Source of the DNA: Uranotaenia lowii
Lineage: Eukaryota; Arthropoda; Insecta; Diptera; Culicidae
DNA: 64,000 nt
NCBI RefSeq assembly: GCF_029784155.1
Contig: NC_073693.1
Coordinates: 354,520,591 to 354,584,590 of the forward strand
Reading direction: 5' to 3'
Positions 22,877 to 35,853 of this stretch are shown here, in pieces. Below the pieces are notes generated by a model. It was given only the letters and a program-made list of their open reading frames with translations, had not been told where the DNA came from and did no database searches. The position numbers and the translations under genes were made by a program. The first letter of the stretch is position 1; every line of letters starts with the position of its first letter.

Positions 22877-24099
22877 AGCATAGCATAGCATAGCATTGGG
22901 TGACTACACACATCTTGAATTGGCTGATACACGAGGTACAACTAACAATCAAGCCCAACACTAGATGCCAAAATAAGTATCTGGGTTCAATACTCATTTC
23001 AAGTGTTGGGATTGAGAATCAGTGCGGTACCATTATGCACACCGTGACAAGTCAATGTAATCATATAGGGATAATCTGAACAGCGAAATGAACTTTTCAG
23101 GTGCAAGAGAACTCATGCGACCCTACAAATAAAGATGCTGTTTCAGATAGGTAGAGGGAAGGATATTTGCTTATATAGGAAACCCTACTTGGCAGGTAGG
23201 ATTGATGTGTTAAAAATTTTGAATTGTGACCGAATACACAGATAAATAGAATTGGAAAGAGCTCACCAATTAACGGGAAACCTGGTTCTTATATCTTGCA
23301 ATCTTCTGTCCGCCCAAAACCATTGCTGTGCGGATATGACCTCGATTTCCTATCTTCCGGAACCCCATTGTTCGTTCCATTTACGTATCCCAGTGTAGAT
23401 CCTTCAGCAACACCCTCTCGGTAAGCAACCAGGATTATTCTTCTTCCTATTTTGTTTGAACTTTTTTTCAGGGTTCTTGAAAATTTTCCTCACAAACTAA
23501 CACTCAGAAAAGTAGAAAAAAAAATTTTCATCAAAAAATAAACATTTTGATCAATTCAAGTCAACAAAAATTTTGACAAATATTTTGACAGTTGACTGCC
23601 TGAGAGACCAATCTCTTCAATCTCGACCAATCTACCTGAGAGCCCTTCTAAAGCAAAGTTCATTAATCCACAATCAAAAATTGGGATGTCTGAAGATCTT
23701 GTTGCAAATAATGCGAGCGTATTTTAAAGCCAACAAGTTAAAGTGGAAGCGAATACTTAGCTTGGGACAAATGATTGATGCTTCAGGTTCAAATCTTCCT
23801 TCGGGTGTCCAATCATGCTGTGACCATCACACATGAACTGCTGGACTACATTCTGATGAGAGGGGACCGGTTCCTTACGCATTGGCCGCTTGTTTGACTG
23901 ACTGTATCCTAGGAGCGGTTGGCCGTGCCTGATGAATCAAGAAAATCCTCCTCCATTGCTTGTTCCATTGGGGGTCTTTTTCGTCTTGATTATTATATTT
24001 ATTTTTTTTATTTATTTAAACTTCACTTTTCCAATTAACGAAAATTCAGAGCTTGAAAAAACACGTCATGCTCAGGCAATGATTGCTTCGATCCTCCTC
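22877..24099 (-). mobile_element. Retroposed insertion, minus orientation, (ATGCT)n tail
   Basis: A 23-bp perfect direct repeat (22854-22876 and 24100-24122; begins GTATTTTTTGGTATC) brackets 1223 bp. The plus-strand left edge is (AGCAT)n at 22877-22894, which read on the minus strand is a tandem-repeat 3' tail, as in several non-LTR clades. No reverse-transcriptase or endonuclease motif was recognised inside, so it is a 5'-truncated, non-coding or decayed copy, or another retroposed sequence. Confidence 0.7.
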
Positions 24100-24122
24100 G
24101 TATTTTTTGGTATCTAAGTAAT

Positions 24123-25459
24123 CTATCAAAAAATCGAACCTCTTTTTGTTATAGTAAAAATTTAATTTCATTCTAAGCAATTGCTTTCTCTAGTGTCCAG
24201 AAAGTCAACAAACATTCTTGATTCTTATTAATTGATTTCAATAATTTCATTTTGCATTGGAAAAAAAATTAAATGAAACCACTTATCTGAAAACTGCATC
24301 AAAACATGTTTCTCCATCTCCCCCAAGCAACCGCAATGTTTAACTTACAAAATTCTCAATATTCATTTTCTTAATGGCCTCTCTTTTATAAGAAGAGGTT
24401 ATAAAATTCCGAGAACTCCAAATTTTTATTTAAACCCCGTTTCAGAAAATTGTTCACTGCTTCCGAGCCTTGTCGTAATTTTCACTGCATAAGTAGGAAA
24501 TATCTCCAATTGCTCTTCTTTCATGCAATCGAAACCACAACAGCTAGAACCCGGGAACCTGCACTGCTTTCAGACCTCGCTTTTATTGAACTTCACTTCA
24601 CTTTGACTTTCACAATGAACAGAAATTTATAGTATCTTAATTAAATAATTTGAAAACCAAAAGTATGAGAACGGAGGCGGTACGCGAAAGAAAAAAAAAA
24701 TACGACAGAACTCGTCCAAGGCCAACTGCGAATCCTTTTTGAATGTTTTACTTCATTAAATAGTGTAAAAAACAGCTATTTTTTATGCATTTTTATTGAA
24801 AATTGAATTTTGAACCGTTTGAAATGTGTTACAACACTACTACATACTTCAAACACACAGTGAAAGTCAGTTGTTTAAAAAATATTAAAATTCTAAAAAA
24901 TTTCTAATGACGGAAATAACAAATAGAACGAACACCTCTTTCAAAAAGCGGTAGTAGTTTTTCATAAGATATTTGTAGCTTTTGACTACAGTTTTCAATC
25001 AGACTATACTACAACAGTGCTACAAAGAATTTTAAGGCCAGATGGCAGGGTGCCATCCCGAACGTACATTTATCCTTGAGCAATAACCAAAAATGGTAAT
25101 CTAACATGTTCCCTCCCATTTTTTGCTTACCGCGTGAAAGGAAAGGGACCACACAGGACTCGGAAAAGCTTTATTGGCTTTTTTTTTTGTTTTTCATCAT
25201 CAGTAGTTAATAATAAAGTTATTTAATTTTGAACGATTTGAAAACTGATTTTTTGGCATAACTCATAAACATTCAGAAATTGAATTGGATTGCAAAAGCT
25301 ATAGAAGGTATTATAACGTCATTAAGAAAGCGCTTCCAATTAGGAAAAACAATTATTGTTTTTAATATTGACATGTTCCGTTATTCCATCTCGACAAGAC
25401 AATTGACTCCAATCTGCAATCATCTGGGAAACGCAATGGTCTTGGATTTCGAAATTAAA
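24123..25459. other. AT-rich, no gene recognised
   Basis: Only a single CCCAAGCAACC end (about 24323), similar to the MITE at 14025-15019 but without a partner, was noted. Confidence 0.45.
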
Positions 25460-26760
25460 AACTATTAACCAAAACCATAAACGAAACCAACCGCCCTTTG
25501 TGGGCCGCATAACTAGATTCGTTAAAAATTTGTCCATTCGTTACCAAAACCACCAAAGAAGCTTTTGGGTCCTAATTGGTACCTTTAACAAAACCAACAC
25601 ACAATTCCAGGTTGGCAATTTGCAATTCCTCTAATTGACGGGAAAACAACAGAAATCGTAAGATCTCTTAAGGTGCGTCTCTGTCTACAATATAGGAAGG
25701 TACAATCGTTTGGCCTTTTTTCCTTGATGATCCATTCGAATCCATAACCGAAAACTCAAAAGTACCACTTTTTGAACCCAATTATGATCCGTAAAATTTT
25801 ACGACACCTCGTTGAGGGACCCGCCCTTTGGGTCCAAACGTTCCAAGGTCCTGGTCCTTTTCGTGGTTTAAAGGTCGCGCTCTGCTTGTTGTCTAATAAA
25901 AATTCGTTAATAAATCATTCTCTGGAGCAACGAGTTGCCGAGGGAGAAATTGTCGAAAAGTTCGTTTCGGATGCCCCCAGAAACGCAAAACGAGGCCAAT
26001 TTGTGTGTGGGGGCTAGGGTTCGATTGCTGGGAAGCATTGAAAGCGAAATCTACCCCGTTGAAATCAGCTTTATAATTTTCGCCGATTCTTACATCATAA
26101 AAAAACGAATCCGCAAAACTGGAGGATCGCTCCTTCTGAATCACAGAGACCCTCTCGACAAAACTCGACGAGTATGATTGAGTGGTAATAAAATTTTATC
26201 GATTTTCTGTCATTCCGAATCCGGTGGCCGTCGGCTGGTAATCATTCCGATTTTTTTCGATTCGATTTTTTCCTCCGAGAACGAGCAAGGAAAAATATGG
26301 AATCAACCAGGTCCTGACCAGCCTCATTTTGTCGAAAGCGACGACCCCTCAGCAGAGTCGCGATCATTTCGTCGGCCGGGGCTGGTTAAATTTTACGGGT
26401 CGTTAACTGGTCCGTCAGATCCTCGTCGTCGTCGTTTGGTCCTCCTTGCAAAATTTGACCAGGGCAACAATAAAACCGCTGACCGGCGTCATCATTTCGT
26501 TTTACTGTAACTGTAACATCTCAACGACGAGACGGACGTCCGAAGGTGAACCAGATTCCTTTTCCAGTCAGCATCAGGGTGCATCAAAGTAGGCTTGCGG
26601 TTTTTTTTTCGGCAGCCAAATTAGTCCATCCCAAGCTTTTTCAAGGGGCGAAGAAATCCAGCCAGCCAATAAAAACCCTAAATACGGTTGCTGCCATTTG
26701 GGAGTTGGTTTCTTCGGCTGAGGATGAACAAACGAGGATGATCACAAAGTAGGCAGGAAG
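25460..26760. other. Unique-looking, GC-balanced non-coding block
   Basis: Composition changes sharply from the AT-rich repeats around it. Open frames on both strands (for example 26178-26510) show no domain. No terminal repeats or direct duplications are visible. It may be a piece of an old intron or intergenic region. Confidence 0.4.
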
Positions 26761-28129
26761 TTATGAGCAACTTTTTTTTTTCTTTCAGATACCAATGCGA
26801 TGACGGAATAAAAAATCATAATAAAGAAAATATGTATTTGGTTGGGGAAAAAATTAAGCAATAACCGATTTACGGTAATGAGATTCGAGTTTAATTATTG
26901 TTTTATTATCCCGTTGAAGGGCCCGTAAAATTTTGGTGATTAAAAAATGAAGGAAAAAAATCAAAACGGAACCTGAGAACTGGGTCAGCAATTTTATTAC
27001 TGTTGAACAAATGATTTTGACATTTTATAACAATATTGTATGTATGCATCAGTTCAGATTATGAGGATATTTTCTGATAACCTTTTTAAACAAAACGTCA
27101 ACTGGGGCAACTTCACTGCCATTTTCACCCTACTAAAATAAAGGGGTTAATGCAACAAGCTTTGTTTCTCAAAAATGTTTTAAAAGAAACGTATAAGGGA
27201 GCTGCAAATTAATGTTTGGATGGATGAAATTTTGAAATTAACAAACGCGTGATGCATAAAAAAACATATTCCAGCATATGGAAATAAGATTTAAAATGTG
27301 AATCTTTGATTCACATTTTGATGCATTTTAGTCTAGACTGGTAACTGAATTTTAAAAATAATTATTTAAAAAAAATTTAGGATTGGCTGAAAAATATTTT
27401 TACACCATGAGTGTTGGTATAGGATAATAAAAGCAATATAAAGTTTGAAAGTGATATTATTAAGTCAATCCGTTGTACTGAGCAAAGTTTTTACGGCATC
27501 GAAAAATGTAAAAATTTGTTAATTTATTGATCGATTTTTTAAATTTTCTATGAGAATCGTGGGCTACGTGGGCTTTCTAGAATATGCGCATTAAGCTTCT
27601 GCAGCGAGTGGTTAGGCTCAAGGACGAAAAATCGAATCACACCAATGGATTTTGAAAATATGATTTGTTTCGGAGTAAATCTTATTAAATTTGAAAGAAA
27701 AAGTTTTTCTTTTGATCAATTTCTTTTTAGTTTCAATTAAGCCGTCATTTGCCGGACCCTGTATATTGGTCTAGGTCTGCCGGGGCATCAAAAGTCACAT
27801 ATTTACTTGAATGAATGGGTTTGAAAGTTACATATTGGCTGACAAAGAGAGTCAACTGCCCAATTTCCTTGATTTAACTTTATGTACTCATTAATGAATT
27901 TGAAAGTTGTAAAAAAGATTAGTATGTACGTTGATTTTGACTTATTTTGCACAATTCTCATAAGTGAAGTATATGTACTCATTAATGAACTTGAAAAATG
28001 CTAAAGCGATTTATAAGTACGTTGTAAGGGACTTAAATCTCATAAAGAGCACAAAAGTGCTCAAAACGGGATTTACTTCGTCACAAAAATTGCATTGATG
28101 TGCTTCCTTCCTTGCTGGCTTGCTGCCTG
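26761..28129. repeat. AT-rich; short internal duplication near 27.9 kb
   Basis: ATGTACTCATTAATGAA(T/C)TTGAAA occurs at about 27884 and 27972, each followed about 30 bp later by a GTACGTTG word, which suggests a diverged ~85-bp duplication. ATTAATTATTG-type words near 26895 are AT-rich and not interpreted. Confidence 0.35.
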
Positions 28130-28225
28130 GTTGGGTGGATGCATCCAGGCGTGGTCTTATGATAGCGTGTTCTATTCTCACCACGAAGGTCGGGGTTCGA
28201 TCCCTAAGCCGAGCAATTATCGTTG
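28130..28225 (+). repeat. tRNA-like SINE head
   Basis: GGGGTTCGATCCC (28192-28204) is a near-consensus Pol III B box with an RNA T-arm-like context. A candidate A-box region is TCTTATGATAGCGTG, about 35 bp upstream. No aminoacyl stem forms, so it is read as a tRNA-derived SINE fragment rather than a tRNA gene. Confidence 0.45.
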
Positions 28226-30100
28226 TCATTTAGTTATTTGATACTTGAGCGGCCATTATGGTGCGATATATGTAGGAAATTTTTAAAAGAAGCAATTGAG
28301 CAGCAAATTGAACAAATCCCAGCAAACTTTGGAATCCGGCACGTGTTATCACGGCGGCACCATGTACTGAACATAGTAAATCATCAAGAGAAGGTGATAT
28401 CACCGATGCCAAGGGTTCAGTTGAGATAAAGAGAGATTTTTTGCTCATTTAGCGATTTTTTGGAAGCTGAATTAAGAGGCCGCTGGAAGCTGGATAGAAG
28501 ATCATTAAGACTTGTTTTGGAACTTGAAAGTATAACAAAAACATAAATTTTGAGCTGCATAGAACGTACTTCATATCTATAATGGGGCTGAGTAAGCTTT
28601 TTTGTACCTCTTTTATGAAATTTTTGGTTGCTTGGTAAGCCTTAGCCTCGTGCGTCACGTGACCGTGTGAAGGACAATATGTCTTTAAAGTTCGAACGCA
28701 CAGCGTGAAGAGTCTTCTACCAAAATGATTTTTTAAAGGCACACTGGTTAGCATTTCGTTAAAGTGCTCAAAGCCTTTAACAAAATACAATACTGGTTCT
28801 AAAACAAATTTACCTTGGAAACATTCAAACAAGTGTTTCGTTAAAAAAAATATTTTGAAAAAATAAATTTAGAAGTAACATTAAGCAACAGAAAAAAAAT
28901 TAACTTGAGGAAAATACAAAGGGTTTTGTGCCATTTTGAGAGAAACAATCTGGAAAATGGTTTATTCTCTTCTTTTTTTGGGAATTGGTTAATTCTAGGG
29001 TTTGATTTCAGAGATTTGTCATTCTAAGGAAAAATCGTTCTGGGCAAAAGTTTTCGTGTAAATGGGATAGAAGCAACTTTAATTTGCTATTCCTGTATAG
29101 AAATATATAGGTCGACTTTGAAAAATAACACACATTAATTTTTTTAAGTAAATTTATGTCAAATTGGATGCGTTGAAAAATAGCTTTTGACGTAAAATTA
29201 CACTAGAGAAAACAGAAAAGCATGAAACTTTCATTTTAACATTCTACCAAAGCTGTGCAAAGCTTTTTTTATAATTTAGTGCTTAGCAATAAATTGCAGG
29301 GATTATAAAATATTTTTGAAGTTATTAAATATTCCATTTTTAATATATGTCTGTATTACAGTACCATATGAAAGAATTTGGCATTTTTTTTTATTATACA
29401 CTTCACTACAGGCAAATTTTAGTAAAAATGATGAACATTGTAATACCAATCATCTTTAAAATTTCAATTAATTCTTCAGAAAATGGCGCTTCATTTGAAA
29501 AGCCAATTTGATTTGAAGAAACCAAACACAAATCAAGCTATTCTGGTAGAATGACATTTAAGGAGGACATTTCCAGGAAAACAACACTCATGATTGTTAA
29601 AGAGAGTTGGAAGGAGATTTCGATCGGATATAAACCGGATAAGAGGATTCTGTATGAGTGTATCGATTATTGATATCGACGAAGATGGCTCAGAAAAAGG
29701 AAACCTAAACGATATGTGTAATTTGTGAAATTGGTGTTTTGTTATTTAATCAAAATAAAGAAAAATACATAAAGTTTGCTAGTGGTATTTATTCGATTAG
29801 TTATGAAATAAGAAAATAATTTGTGTTGAGTACTTATCTTTTTGCGTTGACTACAATTTTTAGATGTTCGTTTTTGCTGGATTTATGTTTTAAGATGCTT
29901 TCAAATTAAATATGCTCCTTGAAGGCTTCAACGAACTTATCTTGGAGGCTAAAAATTAACTATTTATTTGTCCGATTAAAGAGTTGCCGAGCAATCTAAG
30001 CCACACGATTGGGTGCTGGGGGAAGAGCAATTTGCAGGAAGGTAATCTCGATGAATTTGATTGCACGTAGTTTTTGTCGATTTTCGGTTGATGAAATTTA
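28226..30100. other. No gene recognised
   Basis: A right-type end GGTTGCTTGG at about 28627-28636 matches the MITE family of 14025-15019 but has no visible left partner. The 127-codon minus frame at 28449-28832 shows no domain. Confidence 0.4.
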
Positions 30101-30102
30101 TA

Positions 30103-31028
30103 GGGGGAAGTGTTCCTAAATGCGCATGTTAGGTAATATGCGCATACAGCCGATTGGCGATACGGCTGAAGATTCAACGTATCTAACCAGTGCAGTTTGA
30201 GGGTTATACGCTATCGAAACATGGCATGAAGAAATTTGATTGTTATATAAAGCCAAAAAAATGTAAAAATTCTAACAAGATTTTTGTCAGTTTTGTTATA
30301 ATACATTGAACTTTAATTATCGTACGTACAGATTCTGTGAACAAACGTTTAAATGGTTTTTCTTTCTTATTCATCTGGAAATCGGAAATTCAACATATTG
30401 AAGCTTTTGGCAAGGTTGTAAATGATAAGATATTGGAATAAGAGACAGGTTCTGAATGCCCATATCAAGGCAGGTTAAATGCTTATATCAAGAAAAATAG
30501 ATTAGTCTTATATTTTTTTTTTACTTTTTATCATTGAAACATTAAATCTACACTCAAATCACGATCTTACAGCGAAAAAAAAAATAACTTCATACTGATC
30601 CGATAAAAATATGATATGAACAAAATATTACCATGAAATATGGCCTTATGGCATACCTAACTATGTTTCACGCAAAAGAACTAGTGATGTAGTAAGTTTC
30701 ACCAAAATTTCGGCCTTGACGTATGCTTAACATCCATTTCTACCATTTTCAATTAAATAATATCAAAATATTGCAAGTGTTAATGAAATATAGCTAAAAA
30801 CATAAATATGCGCATTTAGCCTGCCAGTTTCGGAAATCGGCTATTTTGACTTCTTTTATTATAAAATTATTTTCACAAAAACTGTAAGAGATTTTCACAG
30901 AAAAAATGCTCAAACGGTTATAAAACAGATGTCCGGTCATGTGTATATAGTTTTCAGACTCCTATCTATTGGAATATGGGAGAAAATGAGTGCTTTCCTT
31001 AATATGCGCATATAGCCCGCCTCTCCCC
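30103..31028. mobile_element. TA-flanked MITE with ATGCGCAT repeats
   Basis: TA at 30101-30102 and 31029-31030. Ends GGGGGAAGTGTTCC and (complement) GGGGAGAGGCGGGC are loosely inverted. The palindromic word ATGCGCAT recurs near both ends (30119, 30138, 30808, 31003). No coding. It shares the GGGG...CCCC/TA layout with 32610-33007 and 54228-55202. Confidence 0.65.
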
Positions 31029-31030
31029 TA

Positions 31031-31905
31031 TAGCTGAAAATGGCAACCGATTAACTCTATCTTCCAGGCTCACTTCTTGCTGCATGCTAGCAGACGGAAG
31101 AAATCGTCATTTTCATTTCTTCTGACGATACCAATTTATTTCGCTGCCATTGTATTTGTTAAACTTACGATTTGAAATGTTATTCTTTTTAGTGTCTTCT
31201 TCATATGAAAATTTTTCGGGGTTTAAAAAGGGTTTTGGTTTGCTTTAAAGAAGACTTCAAAACCTCTATATCGACGGGTGATAAAAATATTCTTGAAACT
31301 GTTATGTTTTTTATAAGCAGGTTATACTGAGGTTGTGTAACTATCCCGAAGATAGTTTATATAACGGTCTTCTTGAAATACGCCTAAAAGCTTTAAACTC
31401 TTTTTCAATTCAATTAAAAAATTTGCCTTTTTTCTTACAAAACCATAAAGAGTTTATAATGTTGCTTGGGTAGAGATTTTGAAGATTTTAGTAAATTTCA
31501 TACAACGATTTAACGCATTAATCGAAAAAAAATATATTTTGCTATTGTATAGATTGTAACATGAACTTTCACATGCACTTGCTCCAGTTATTGAAGCTCT
31601 AAAAGAGTCATTTTTCAACTCAAATTGCCTCATAACTTCAAAACAAAAACAAATTTTGGTGATTCGATTTCAGAAAAAGATGTGCATTATAGTAATCTAA
31701 AATATTGCTGAATAAATTATTTTGATAAAATATTATCTTGAGAAGATATAAAGAAAAAACTGGTATTTATAGATCCACACTAACTTTATGAAAATAAGTT
31801 GTAATAAAACTTTAAGTTCAAGAGATAAAAGTATGGTTTGATGAATTTTTATGTTCTACAGTAAATATTGTAGAATAATGAAGGCCTATATCTTATCACA
31901 GTAAG
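31031..31905. other. AT-rich, no gene recognised
   Basis: GTTGCTTGGG (31461-31470) is an isolated right-type MITE end. Nothing else seen. Confidence 0.4.
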
Positions 31906-31907
31906 TA

Positions 31908-32477
31908 CCCAGCAAACATGAAATCGCATTAAAAATGATAACTCAAGTCATTAAAAACGTTATTGCGAATCGTAATTCCAACTAACGCTAGTAAAATGTC
32001 GTAAAAGTCGTTACTCGAAGTCGTATTAAATGGTTTAAATCGGATATGATAAAAAGTCCGCCATGTTTGCAGATTTTGAAGACGATTTCGTTTCTTTTTT
32101 TTCTCCCACGTGGGTCAAAGAGAGAAAAGCTTTGTTGTTCTCTTTGCGACCAGCAGTGCAACCAGTTTGCTAAAAATCATATGGTGTATTTGCAAGAATT
32201 GCCCAATGACAGAGGCAGCAAATATTGTCGCTGGCAACAGTTCGCATGCGTTGAGAGAAAAAACTTGTGTTCTCTTGCATTCTTTCAGTATGTATGAATA
32301 TGATGTCGAAATCGTATACTCTTATCGCTTTAGCCAGAAGTTGAAAATTTGTATGTATATTGCCTCCACTTTGGTAGGTAAATGCTGTTTTTTCGTGTTC
32401 CATACGATCATTCTATAATGTATATGAAACGTATAACAAAGTTATTGAGAAATATACCTACAAAAATGTTTGCTGGG
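31908..32477. mobile_element. TA-flanked MITE, CCCAGCAAACAT ends
   Basis: CCCAGCAAACAT at 31908-31919 and its exact complement at 32466-32477 lie between TA dinucleotides (31906-31907 and 32478-32479). The interior contains GCCTCCACTTTGGTAGGTA followed by a CATACGATCATT-like word. Both recur in the same order in the element at 33201-34551, so the two belong to one family. Open frames at 32046-32418 overlap on three frames and are not convincing. Confidence 0.8.
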
Positions 32478-32609
32478 TAAATAATTTTCGGATCTCAGAA
32501 ATCTTATGAACCACCCTCAAAATTTTCCAGTCAAAATAACCGCCTTTAGTTGTTGTAAAAGTTTGTCTAGGACATTAAATGCATCAAACTCAAGGGGAAG
32601 ACGCTAATA

Positions 32610-33007
32610 GGGGTTCCCCCGTCTATGGCCGGACAACATTGATTTTTCGAAAACGCAATATCCTAATAATGTTTTAACACCATGAAAATAAAGTAAATAG
32701 CAGCCTGATATGGTTTTAGAAATATGGTAATCCAATCTGAAAAGGTAAATATATTATAGGCATTCAAAGCCTTTGCCTAGTAGTTTAGAGATGATTGCTT
32801 AAGTTTTGCATTTACATTGTGGTCAGTTTTTACAGCTTGTCAAATGTAAGTTGCTCATAAACATCATCGTTTGTTGGTTCGTTTTGTGAAAACTAACATA
32901 AAATGATTTCTCTTACCACATGAATATGTTTTAAATTATTTACAATTTATATTTTAGAAGTTATTGCTTAAGAATCTTAAGTTTCTTCTACTGGACAAAG
33001 TTTCCCC
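32610..33007. mobile_element. Probable TA-flanked MITE, GGGG ends
   Basis: TAGGGG at the left (TA 32608-32609) and CCCCTA at the right (TA 33008-33009). The left GGCCGGACA and right TGGACAAAG are weakly complementary. No coding. Lower confidence because the inverted repeat is short. Confidence 0.45.
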
Positions 33008-33200
33008 TAATTGTTTTCCGCTAAATTTCATTACTGAGCCACTGTGCGACGGAATTTGTTTTGTTAGCTTTATGCCAATGTCACACATGAATTAGAGTTC
33101 TTGAATTGAGTTTGAATTCCCATAATTTCACATCATGCAAGACACAAATTTAAGTTAGAAGGTGTAAAATTATATTGTTTTCAAAATACATTATTAAATT

Positions 33201-34551
33201 CCCAGCCAACATGGAATCGTCAAAGAAATCAGCGCCAAACTCGTATAAAAATGCAACTCAAATCGGAATCGTAAATGTGTTTACTTAACATTCGACCATA
33301 TCGTATATTAATCGTAGAAGACGTTAAAACCCAAATAAATACGACTTATTTACGATATGTTGGATGAAGTCGTATATAGTACGACCGATGTTAACCGATG
33401 TCTTAAAACAATCGCGTAAGATTTCTCAAGACGCAATTTATCCGTACATAAATTAATTTTGTATCAAAATCGTAATTGACTAGAATCAGAATCGTAGAGA
33501 ATCGCACATATAAGCATCGTTTATCATCACTTTAGTGTTTCGCAAACCATCATTACATAAAAGGGGAAATCCGATTCAATTCTGTGTCGTATTTATTAAA
33601 ACTTATAACGAGTAACTTTAAATTTTCGTGCAACCGTCTCGCGCGTTTGTTTTGTTCCGCTTCATAGTAGTAGGTCCGTGAGGAACAAAAATTTGATATG
33701 TGATGATATGCTTCTAAATAAATTCTACCCGCTCATTTTCAACCTCTTTCATTTCATCTAACCTTCTATCCACCTATATATATAAAAAAAAATCATAATC
33801 TCTAGACGTCCCTACTAAAAAGGACATCACTTTTCACCGCTGGGCCGATCAATTAAATCTACAAATATAAATTACGGTGATTAATCCTTCATAAAATTAA
33901 ATTCAATAGTTTTTTATTTTCATGTAAATTGTTCCAGAATCGTATTTCAATCACAACATTCCACACAACATGCTACATACAAAGGTTCGCAAAACCGTTT
34001 TTCGCTCCACATCGCACAAGACTACATCACACCTCCCATAAAGTGTCGCATAAATAATCAATCGAATGTCAAATTACTCCACATCATACAAGAATACAGC
34101 ACACCTCCTGTAGAGTGTGACTTAAGTTGTCAATCGATGTTCAAATCTCTTGTCATCGTATAATACTGAAACACACATCGCATAAAGGGTGACTTAAATA
34201 GCTAATTTATCATCAGATTGCTTCAGTTCGTATAAGGGTAAAACACACATCGTATAAAGTGTGGTTGGAGCTGTCAAACATCCCATCATCCTAAATGTGT
34301 ATGAATCGAATCCTTTAATGTAACGTACTACATGTCGCCAATGCGGCATAAAGTACAAATTGATTTCGGACATCGTTATAACCTCGTATATGATGTTCTT
34401 GAAGTCCTAATTCAGGAAAAAATGCAATCATACACGTATATCGCCTCCACTTTTGGTAGGTATAAGCATTTTTCTAGCGTCATATACGATGATTATTGTC
34501 GATATAGATGTAAGTATATCTTTTGATATACCCACCAAATTGTTAGCTGGG
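33201..34551. mobile_element. MITE related to 31908-32477, carrying a nested repeat
   Basis: Left end CCCAGCCAACATGG and right complement CCCAGCTAACA, flanked by TT on both sides. It shares GCCTCCACTTT(T)GGTAGGTA and a following CATACGAT word with 31908-32477. The sequence TCGTAT/ATACGA is scattered through both arms. The dispersed repeat at 33664-33895 sits in its middle. Confidence 0.65.
33664..33895 (+). repeat. Dispersed repeat, copy 2, uninterrupted
   Basis: Aligns with 2075-2219 plus 3006-3090. This copy lacks the hAT foldback element and therefore shows the pre-insertion site (near 33815). Confidence 0.65.
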
Positions 34552-35636
34552 TTATGTCTTCATACTTTTCTGGCTCGAGTAATTTGCTTAATTCTTTAGT
34601 GTGTAATCTAATTTCTTATGCATGTATCTGGGCTGGACAAATTCAAGTATTTGATTTGCAAATTTCATTCATTCATTCATTCAATTCTATGAATAGTCAA
34701 AAAATGGACCCATATTTGTTACACCACGAACATTTTCCCAGTATGTAGTAGTTTGGTCTGGCATTTCATGTGTGGCTCTTGTGTTTTATTCGTGAATGGA
34801 AGCTTCAATTGAAAAATTTAGGTCTGAATCGGATTATTTGAAAGCGTACATTATCTGGTGACAAACATGTCAGTCTTTAACGGGTTCGATCAATAAAACG
34901 GCACGGAGGAGCAATTCGCGTCAACTTACTCACTTTAGAAGAAGCAACATTTCTTCAACTAATTGTCAGCTACCGTGCTAAAAAAAAAAGTCGCAACCGC
35001 AAGAAAAGCGATACCAGAAGAGGAAATCAATCTTTTGGAAGTGAATACGGTCTTGGGACAAGTTCCGGATGAAGTAACTCTGGCTGAATAGTTCGTAAAC
35101 ATTAGAAAACAGACATCTCCGGTATTTTGTGAGATGCGTCAAAATCAAAAACTCAAGACAAAACCAAAAACCACCGACAATCACATATTGCCATCCTGGA
35201 CCATTTTTACCCGATTTAATAGCACTTTTCTCTACTCTTGCACTTTGAACTTGTTTAGTAAGAAAATGATGTGAAAAAATAAATTTGCTATACTAAACGC
35301 AGAAATCATCACAAAATCAGGAATTAAAAAAAAACTGAAAGGTTATAACGTCACAATGAACAAACAAATTTGATATGTTTATCAGATGATCCAGTTTCGT
35401 TTTTTTCTACATTTCATGTTTGAGCTACGGAAAACGTTTTAGGAAAAGTTCAAGAACGCTTTAAGCTTTTAGACTTTTTGTCTTTAAGATTTTTTTTTAG
35501 TTTTAGTTTTCAGTTTTCTAGATTTAAGAGTCCTTAAAAAACCTAACTTCTTGCACCAATTTTTTATCATGCCTGATTGAAGTGAAGTTTCTACAATGTG
35601 TTTTTATGAATAAAAAAAATCGATGATGAAATGGTT
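34552..35636. other. No gene recognised
   Basis: Includes (ATTC)n near 34668-34682. Otherwise featureless. Confidence 0.45.
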
Positions 35637-35641
35637 ACTTC

Positions 35642-35838
35642 TGTGCAGGCTTGAATTACCAGAGGGAAATCACCCTTAACACGAGGGCAGTACAATACCG
35701 GTAAACACGTCTTGTCCGATCGAACGTTGCTACACGAGAGGACGCATCGACGCTTGCGCAGGAATCATGCGGCTAGTCTGGTAGTCTGTGTGACGGCTCA
35801 TCGGAGCTGTTATTATTTGGACAGTGGCGCACCACACA
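35642..35838 (-). repeat. 3' LTR (left copy on plus strand)
   Basis: TG...CA bounded; on the plus strand it starts TGTGCAGGCTTG and ends GCGCACCACACA. Nearly identical to 38970-39166. Confidence 0.9.
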
Positions 35839-35853
35839 TCCTCCTTCTTCCCT
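35839..35853 (-). promoter_or_regulatory. Polypurine tract
   Basis: Read on the minus strand, AGGGAAGAAGGAGGA directly abuts the LTR start TGTGTGG. It is the expected plus-strand priming site. Confidence 0.75.

Noticed and set aside
28185..28215. tRNA gene suggested by the GGTTCGATCCC box
   Set aside because: No acceptor or anticodon stems can be drawn. Better explained as a SINE head, as is the box at 44977-44993.
24323..31470. A single large element bounded by the CCCAAGCAACC end at 24323 and GTTGCTTGGG at 31461
   Set aside because: The interior shows no continuity and the ends lack matching duplications. They are more likely unrelated solo ends.
32046..32418. Three overlapping frames in the MITE 31908-32477
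   Set aside because: Non-coding MITE interior; frames on both strands with no shared signal.
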